Assembly (NCBI RefSeq): GCF_010548305.1
Contig: NZ_JAAGLV010000014.1
Location: forward strand, 124,001 to 188,000
DNA: 64,000 nucleotides
From: Streptomyces sp. SID13031
Lineage (GTDB): Bacteria; Actinomycetota; Actinomycetes; Propionibacteriales; Kribbellaceae
Direction: 5' to 3'
Below are positions 58,945-64,000 of the stretch, piece after piece. The notes under the pieces were generated by a model. It was not told where the DNA came from. It did no database searches and worked only from the letters and a program-made list of their open reading frames with translations. The translations under genes were made by a program, and so were the position numbers. Each line of letters opens with the position of its first letter. The stretch's first letter is position 1.

Positions 58945-58974
58945 TTGGCTGCAGATCGACTTCGAGCGTAGAAT
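58945..58974 (+). promoter_or_regulatory. Leaderless promoter of the HNH gene
   Basis: TTGGCT (58945-58950), 18-base spacer, TAGAAT (58969-58974), then 7 bases and ATG 58982. The -10 is near consensus and no ribosome site is present. Confidence 0.6.
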
Positions 58975-58981
58975 CAATCGT

Positions 58982-60427
58982 ATGTTCGATGGTGATGTGA
59001 GTGCGCTTTCGCTGACCGACCTGCTCGTGTCGGCCGGCGAGCACCAGGTGGAGCGCCACCGGTGCGAAGCCCGCCTGCTCCTGCATGCCGCCTGCTTCGC
59101 CGACCTCACCATCCTCAACACCAACGTCGACTCCTCGGCCGGGGCCGGCCGGGAACGCCTGATGGTGTACGGCGGCGAGGGCTGCCCTGCGATCCCCGAG
59201 TTCGCCGCCGCCGAGTTCGGCGCGATGATCGGTATCTCCGCCGGCGCAGCCGCCCACTACATCGGCCAGGCACTGGCCCTTCGGCACCGCCTCCCATTCA
59301 CCTGGGCCCGCGTCCTGGCCGGCGAGGCCATCCCGTGGCGAGCCTGCAAGATCGCCGACGCCTGCAAGAGCCTCTCCGCCGAAGCGGCCGCCATCGTCGA
59401 CAAGCGCGTCTGCTCCGTCATCGACACCGTCACCCCACAGCGACTGGCCCGGATCGTGAAATCCGCGGTCTACGAGGCCGACCCTGCAGCCGCGCAGGCC
59501 GCCGCGGAACAGAAGGCCCGCGAGCACGGCGTGTACGTCAGCCAGTCCGACGAACACGGCTCCAAGACGATCTGGGTCCGCGCCGAGGCCGGTGCCGTGA
59601 TCCGCTTCGACGCCACCATCGAACAGATCGCCGAAGCACTCAAAGTCCTCGGCGACACCGCTTCACTGGCTTCCCGCCGCGCCAAAGCAATCGGCATCAT
59701 CGCCGACCCCTGCTTCACCGAAGAACTCCTGCTCGAGGCCCGCAACACTCCCCCGGCGCCACAGGCCACACCCGAGCCCGGACCGGACGCTCGGGCCGAG
59801 CAGGGTGCGATGGAGCCGGAACCCGTGCACCCGGGGTCTGAGCGGGAGGATGCGGCTCGGCGTGCCCTCGGCGCCAGGCTGGCCCAGATCAAGCTCGACT
59901 CCCACTCCCGGGCCCGCGGGACAACGGCAGGGACGCGACCGCGACAGACCGAGGTGTACGTGCACCTCACCGACCGGACGCTCGCCACCGGTACCGGCGT
60001 AGTACGGGTCGAGGACCTCGGACCCATGCTCGCCGGCCAGCTCGCAGACCTCGTCGGCTACGGCCCGTACTGCGTCAAACCCGTCATCGACCTCAACGAC
60101 AACCACGCCATCAGCGTCGACGCCTACGAGATCCCCGACCGGATCCGCGAACGCGTCAAGCTCATCCACCCGGTCGAACAGTTCCCCTACGGCACGGCCG
60201 AATCCAGCCTGCACATCGACCTGGACCACATCGAGCCCTACGACCCCGCCGGCCCACCCGGCCAAACCAGGATCGACAACCTCGCACCCCTGCGACGCTT
60301 CACTCACAGGGTCAAAACGCATGGCAACTGGGCCGCCCGCCGCCTCGATCCCACCACCCTGGAATGGACAACGCCTCACGGGTTCAAGTTCCGGGTCACC
60401 CCCGATGGCACCAGATTCATCCCATGA
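58982..60427 (+). CDS. DUF222/HNH endonuclease family protein (13E12-type)
   Basis: 481 residues. N-terminal DUF222 domain about residues 30-290 (YGGEGCPAIPEFAAAEFGAM, LALRHRLPFTWARVLAGE), an acidic/Pro linker, and a C-terminal HNH-like region: LHIDLDHIEPYDP, NLAPLRRFTHRVKTHGNW. Members are highly multiplied in actinobacteria and thought to be mobile or selfish nucleases; activity here is not shown. Leaderless ATG 58982. Its last 52 bases overlap the convergent MFS gene. Confidence 0.88.
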   Translation: MFDGDVSALSLTDLLVSAGEHQVERHRCEARLLLHAACFADLTILNTNVDSSAGAGRERLMVYGGEGCPAIPEFAAAEFGAMIGISAGAAAHYIGQALALRHRLPFTWARVLAGEAIPWRACKIADACKSLSAEAAAIVDKRVCSVIDTVTPQRLARIVKSAVYEADPAAAQAAAEQKAREHGVYVSQSDEHGSKTIWVRAEAGAVIRFDATIEQIAEALKVLGDTASLASRRAKAIGIIADPCFTEELLLEARNTPPAPQATPEPGPDARAEQGAMEPEPVHPGSEREDAARRALGARLAQIKLDSHSRARGTTAGTRPRQTEVYVHLTDRTLATGTGVVRVEDLGPMLAGQLADLVGYGPYCVKPVIDLNDNHAISVDAYEIPDRIRERVKLIHPVEQFPYGTAESSLHIDLDHIEPYDPAGPPGQTRIDNLAPLRRFTHRVKTHGNWAARRLDPTTLEWTTPHGFKFRVTPDGTRFIP

Positions 60428-61524
60428 CCACGATTCAGAGGACGACTAACCAGGAACAGGGCGATCAGCAGGGGAAGGGTGATCAGGAAGGCGGTCCGAA
60501 GGTCGACGACTCCTGCGAGCGTGGCGAGGATGGCCGGCGCAAGCAGGATGGCCACACCGGACGCGGAGGCGCCGAGGGCCGCGAGTCGGGCGGAACTGAG
60601 TCCTGGGGTGGCGACCAAGGCCGCAAGAGTGACGGGATAGAGCGGCGCGACACCGATGCCCGCCACCACCAGTCCTGCCGTCACCATGGCCGGGGCGCCG
60701 AACAGGCTGACCAGAAGCGTCCCACCGATCGCCAGGAGGCCGCCCGGCACGACCGGAGACCAGCCAAGGACATGTACCGGCCCGACCGCCCGCCCGACTG
60801 CCATCCCGATCGGAAACGCGCTGCCCAGCAAGGCGGCGGTGGCGATCGACAGCCCCGAATCCAAGAGGCGGGCCACCGCCCAGATCACGAAGCAGAACTC
60901 CACCGCGACCGCCAGCACCACCCGCGCCCAACCCCGAGCGACCTGCACCAGAACCCGGCGCTCCACACCCATTGTCCGAGCCTGCTGGACGTGAGTCGCG
61001 CCAGGGCGTGCGATGACGGCCAGAACCAGGAGTGGAGGTACGGCGGCCAGCATCGCCAACCGGCCGGTCGAGATCAGCCTGTCGACCGCGCCGATGGCGA
61101 GCGGAGCCAGGATGCCGGTCGCACTGGAGAACGCGTTGACCCGGGTCAGCCGGGCTGCTGCAGTCGGGCCGTTGAGCAGTAGCGGCGCAATCAGGATCAG
61201 CAGAGCGCCACCGAGTCCGACACAGAGTCCCCCGGCGATGGCCACGCCGTACTGCGGAGCCACGGCGATCAGGACGCCACCGAGCGCGCAGACGATCGAC
61301 CCGATCCGCAACACGACGCTGATCGCGACGGTCCTGAGCACCCACGGCCCGATCACCGCGATGACGAGCAACCCCACCGCAAAGGCAGACGGCAGCAACG
61401 CGAGCCGATCGGTCGGCAGGTCCAGATCGCGAGCGAGGACCGCGACACACGCCCCGAGCCCGGCCAGCAGAAACCCGAGCGCCGCGAGCGCGACCCCGAT
61501 CTCGTTCCCCTCCCGGTTGCTCAC
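60376..61524 (-). CDS. MFS transporter
   Basis: 382 residues, about 12 transmembrane helices, most similar to small-molecule/sugar efflux or uptake carriers. GTG 61524 overlaps the stop of the truncated HAD gene (GTGA), so translation is coupled. The 3' end reaches 52 bases into the convergent HNH gene. No conserved substrate motif is visible. Together with the HAD remnant and the divergent ROK regulator it makes a sugar-related unit. Confidence 0.78.
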   Translation of the reverse strand: MSNREGNEIGVALAALGFLLAGLGACVAVLARDLDLPTDRLALLPSAFAVGLLVIAVIGPWVLRTVAISVVLRIGSIVCALGGVLIAVAPQYGVAIAGGLCVGLGGALLILIAPLLLNGPTAAARLTRVNAFSSATGILAPLAIGAVDRLISTGRLAMLAAVPPLLVLAVIARPGATHVQQARTMGVERRVLVQVARGWARVVLAVAVEFCFVIWAVARLLDSGLSIATAALLGSAFPIGMAVGRAVGPVHVLGWSPVVPGGLLAIGGTLLVSLFGAPAMVTAGLVVAGIGVAPLYPVTLAALVATPGLSSARLAALGASASGVAILLAPAILATLAGVVDLRTAFLITLPLLIALFLVSRPLNRGHGMNLVPSGVTRNLNP

Positions 61525-61853
61525 TCCCCCGACCGGTTCAGGAGCGCGGCGAGCTCGTGAAGGTCGCGCAGGCGGATATCGCCGTCGAGCCCTTTCAACG
61601 CTGCTGTCTGAGCGCCCGCCGCGCGTCCGGCAGCCGGGCCGACCTCGGCGTCTTCGACGACCAGGCAGTACTTCGGGTCGACGCCGAGCGACTCGGCTGC
61701 GTGGAGGTAGCCCTCGGGGGCGGGTTTGCCGTGGGTGATATCCACGCCGTACTCCGAAGCGCAGGTCGTCCACGCGCGTTCGACAGCCGCGTCCGAGGTG
61801 ACCAGAGTGCCGTCCATGTCGAACAACACGGCCCGCAGTTGCCGCAACTCCAT
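61521..61853 (-). CDS. Internally deleted HAD phosphatase (110 residues)
   Basis: Motif I AVLFDMDGTLVTSDAAVERAW runs straight into THGKPAPEGYLHAAESLGV and the motif IV block CLVVEDAEVGPAAGRA, so about 95 residues that normally carry the cap domain and motif II are missing, in frame. GGAGGAA precedes ATG 61853 and the ribosome site and start are intact. The product is probably inactive or a small fold variant. It is coupled to the MFS gene downstream. Confidence 0.75.
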   Translation of the reverse strand: MELRQLRAVLFDMDGTLVTSDAAVERAWTTCASEYGVDITHGKPAPEGYLHAAESLGVDPKYCLVVEDAEVGPAAGRAAGAQTAALKGLDGDIRLRDLHELAALLNRSGE

Positions 61854-61864
61854 CGATTCCTCCA

Positions 61865-61887
61865 TTAAACTCGTTGTCCGAGGATAA
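61865..61887. promoter_or_regulatory. ROK operator-like palindrome
   Basis: TTAAACTCG-TTGTC-CGAGGATAA, 9-base arms with 7 of 9 pairing, between the divergent HAD/MFS and ROK genes, 14 bases before the ROK start. Confidence 0.55.
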
Positions 61888-61901
61888 ACCCGAGAGGCCC
61901 C

Positions 61902-63113
61902 ATGACAGCAAGAGGTGACGTGAAACCGGCCGTGAGAGCTGAGCAGCGACGTGGCGAGCGCCGTGGACAGTGGCAGACGGCTGCGGACGTGCTGGCCCAG
62001 GTCGCCCGGCAGCCCGGCATTACCCGCGCCGCCGTGGCCAAGGAGCTCAAGCTGAGCACCAGCTCGACCACTGAGGTCACCGCTCGCCTCCGGGACCTCC
62101 AGCTCCTCACCGAGACGCCAGCGCCTAGCCAGGGCCGCGGGCGGCCGACGACAGTACTGCGCCCGCATCCGCGGGGCCCGGTGATCCTGGCGATGGAGCT
62201 TCAGCAGGCTGACTGGCAGAGCGCAGTGGTGTCGCTGGACGGCGTACTGGTCGACCAGCAGTCCACGCGCCACCGCAGCCGCCGGCCGGACGCAGTACTG
62301 GCTGTACTTCGAGCTGGCGTCGAGCGGGCCAAGGCGCAGTACGGCGATCGCCTGCTGGCCGTAAGCCTCGCCGTTGCCGGGACTGTCCGGGAGAACCGGC
62401 TGATGCAGGCGACGACGCTCGGGTGGAGCGCACTCGACCTCAGCCCGGTAGTAGCCGGCACAGGTCTACCGCTGCTGGTGGGGAACGACGCGACGCTCAG
62501 TGGAGTCGCCGAGGCGCGCACTGGAGCAGCAGCCGGGGCCGGAACCGCCCTGCACCTCATCGTCGAGGTAGGAGTTGGCGGGACGCTCATCCTGGACGGC
62601 ATCCCAGCTAGCGGGGCTACTGGCGCCGGCGGCGAGTACGGGCACATGCCGTTCGGCGACCGCAGCCGCTCCTGCCCATGCGGCGCCCGCGGCTGCTGGG
62701 ACCTCGAGATCGACGGCCGCGCCCTCGCCCGTCATCTAGGTGAGTCCGAGCCCGACGACCCGTACGGCTACGCCGAGACCCTCTTCCAGCGACTCGACGA
62801 GAAGCCGGTCGCCCGTGCGGTCGACCTAGTCACGGCTGCACTCGCGGCAGGCATCGCCGGCCTGGTCAACGCCTACGACCCTGAGGTGGTGACACTGGGC
62901 GGCCTGGCCATCCCACTCCGAGCCGCCGCTCCCACCACCTTCGCCACCGCTTACCTGGAAGGCCTGATGACCTTCCACCGCGTCAGCCCACCCGCGGTCC
63001 TCGACTCGACCCACCAGGAGACCGGTCCCCTCCGGGGCGCAGCCGCCCTCGGCCTCGACCACATCACCACCTCGACCGCGCTGGCGGCTTGGTCAGACAG
63101 ACCAAGCCACTAG
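61902..63113 (+). CDS. ROK-family transcriptional repressor
   Basis: 403 residues. N-terminal winged helix (VAKELKLSTSSTTEVTARLR), a ROK sugar-kinase-like domain with VGNDATLSG, EVGVGGTLILDG and the zinc motif CPCGARGCWD. Sugar or sugar-phosphate binding likely releases the DNA. ATG 61902 has GAGAGG 4 bases upstream. It is divergent from the HAD/MFS pair, whose intergenic palindrome at 61865-61887 is a candidate operator. Confidence 0.9.
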   Translation: MTARGDVKPAVRAEQRRGERRGQWQTAADVLAQVARQPGITRAAVAKELKLSTSSTTEVTARLRDLQLLTETPAPSQGRGRPTTVLRPHPRGPVILAMELQQADWQSAVVSLDGVLVDQQSTRHRSRRPDAVLAVLRAGVERAKAQYGDRLLAVSLAVAGTVRENRLMQATTLGWSALDLSPVVAGTGLPLLVGNDATLSGVAEARTGAAAGAGTALHLIVEVGVGGTLILDGIPASGATGAGGEYGHMPFGDRSRSCPCGARGCWDLEIDGRALARHLGESEPDDPYGYAETLFQRLDEKPVARAVDLVTAALAAGIAGLVNAYDPEVVTLGGLAIPLRAAAPTTFATAYLEGLMTFHRVSPPAVLDSTHQETGPLRGAAALGLDHITTSTALAAWSDRPSH

Positions 63114-63136
63114 GAACGGCTCAGCCCGCTACAGGC

Positions 63137-63826
63137 TCAGTCTCTCTGGCCCGCAGCCTGATCGCCGGCTTCGACTGCCGCTGCGACCGGGTCTGCCTCA
63201 GCCGTCTCGGTGTCCGTCGCCTCCGCTGCGTCCGTATCGACCTCTGTCTCCGGCTCGGGCTTCGGGGCCGGGATGATCGGCGGTTCGAGCACGGCGAGGA
63301 TCTTGACGATGTCGTACCGGTGGTGCTGGATCTCGTGGGCGGTGTGCCGGACGATCCAGCTGAGCGAGCGAGGCGCCACGACCGGGTAGTTGTAGAGGCC
63401 GAGCTTGCCGAGCTGAGGCGGCGTCAGCACGCGCGCCGCCGCACCGAACTCGCGGGCGAACCGCATCAGCGCCGCCGCGACCTCCATCGGGTCCTGGTCC
63501 TCGTACTTCGCCTGCTTCACGCGTCCGGTCCGGTCCATCGGCGCGTAAACCGGCCGGTCCTCCGCCAGACACTGCGCGATCCGGAAGGTCTGCGTCTCCA
63601 GTACGTCGCGCACATGGCACGCGTACTCGATCGCCGACCACACCTCGGGCTCCGGCCGGATCCGGACGACGCCCGGCTCCTTGCCCGCGGCTGCCTTCGT
63701 CAACGCCATGCTGCTCTCGGCCGACTGCCGCACGAGCGTCGTCACCGTGCCCTGCAGGTCACCGGTGTCGTAGTTGAAGCCGCACTCGTTGCACAGTCCG
63801 TCCACTGGGGGCCGGCTCGTGTTCAC
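63137..63826 (-). CDS. DinB/mycothiol-dependent-enzyme-like protein with acidic tail
   Basis: 229 residues. A zinc-ribbon-like start (GLCNECGFNYD), a four-helix DinB_2 domain with candidate metal His in YACHVRDV and HTAHEIQHHRYDI, and an acidic Ala/Glu tail. In actinobacteria such proteins include mycothiol-linked transferases. GTG 63826 starts 3 bases after the thiD stop, so they are co-transcribed; AGGAG lies 11 bases upstream. Confidence 0.8.
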   Translation of the reverse strand: MNTSRPPVDGLCNECGFNYDTGDLQGTVTTLVRQSAESSMALTKAAAGKEPGVVRIRPEPEVWSAIEYACHVRDVLETQTFRIAQCLAEDRPVYAPMDRTGRVKQAKYEDQDPMEVAAALMRFAREFGAAARVLTPPQLGKLGLYNYPVVAPRSLSWIVRHTAHEIQHHRYDIVKILAVLEPPIIPAPKPEPETEVDTDAAEATDTETAEADPVAAAVEAGDQAAGQRD

Positions 63827-63829
63827 CTG

Positions 63830-64000
63830 TCACTCACTCCTGTATCGAAACTTCCACGCATGATCTACCGGCCCGATCCCACCACCGAGCGCGAAACCGG
63901 CCGCCACTGCCCCACTGATGTATTCCTTGGCGGCGCCGACAGCAGCCGGTACGTCGTACCCGCGGGCCAGGTATGACGCGATTGTGCTCGCCAGTGTGCA
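63830..64000 (-). CDS. thiD: ThiD, hydroxymethylpyrimidine/phosphomethylpyrimidine kinase, C-terminal part
   Basis: 57 codons remain, starting in CTLASTIASYLARGYDVPAA (after the GSG anion-hole region of the ribokinase fold) and ending IGPVDHAWKFRYRSE. This C-terminus matches ThiD, which phosphorylates the pyrimidine precursor of thiamine. The gene continues past the window end on the minus strand. thiD upstream of rpmB-recG is a typical actinobacterial order. Confidence 0.85.
   Translation of the reverse strand, partial: CTLASTIASYLARGYDVPAAVGAAKEYISGAVAAGFALGGGIGPVDHAWKFRYRSE

Noticed and set aside
1..64000. CRISPR arrays, tRNA or rRNA genes, IS elements, prophage
   Set aside because: No regular spacers, no cloverleaf or rRNA motifs and no transposase or phage genes were recognised; the only repeats are the two hairpin elements and coding repeats.

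Overview
The window is about 64 kb of high-GC DNA (roughly 70% by eye) from an actinobacterium. Evidence is GC-rich codon third positions, frequent GTG/TTG starts, many leaderless starts, and a single conserved housekeeping block: thiD, rpmB, a FakA-like kinase, recG, rsmD, coaD, a DUF177 protein, rpmF, rnc, mutM, smc, ftsY, amt-glnK-glnD and ffh. Gene content and order suggest the Nocardioides/Kribbella group, with Kribbella the best guess. I see no rRNA, tRNA, CRISPR array, insertion sequence or prophage.

Layout. 1-7.8 kb is a cell-wall and secretion island: an M23 peptidase tail, a streptogrisin-like protease, an amidase, an amidohydrolase, and two paralogous lytic transglycosylases with Pro/Thr tails. 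A 168-bp imperfect hairpin element sits inside it. 7.8-9.4 kb is ffh. 9.5-12.7 kb is accessory: a small gene plus a zincin-like protein, an arginase-fold protein, a 100-bp inverted-repeat element and a secreted protein under a near-consensus IdeR/DtxR iron box. 12.7-17.9 kb holds a DUF2332 gene and the nitrogen operon amt-glnK-glnD behind a GlnR box. 18-26 kb holds regulators, two sigma factors, an MFS pump, a flavoprotein/XRE-cupin divergent pair, an asparaginase and a methyltransferase. 26-33 kb is ftsY and cydABDC (cytochrome bd plus its ABC assembly factor), divergent from a BlaI/M56 regulator pair whose operator-like palindromes lie between them. 33-41 kb has an aldolase-like lyase, a sigma/anti-sigma/lipoprotein set, two MDR dehydrogenases and a TetR gene that shares an operator-like sequence with them. 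41-42 kb has a decayed gene and a VapBC-like pair beside smc. 42-56 kb is the housekeeping core. 56-64 kb is a sugar-type accessory region: a Gfo/Idh/MocA-aldo/keto reductase fusion beside a frameshifted ABC permease tail, HAD proteins (one with its centre deleted), a DUF222/HNH protein, an MFS transporter, a ROK regulator, a DinB-like protein and the 3' end of thiD.

How it fits together. Both SRP GTPases (Ffh, FtsY) are present, which matches the heavy load of secreted cell-wall enzymes. Nitrogen genes run as transporter, PII, PII-modifying enzyme, with start/stop overlaps. The cyd genes form one tightly packed operon. The most unusual observations are the roughly 30 copies of the octamer GTACTGCG/CGCAGTAC, the long hairpin element that may carry outward -35 sequences, BlaI-type control of cytochrome bd, the dehydrogenase-reductase fusion, and several gene remnants and short overlooked ORFs.
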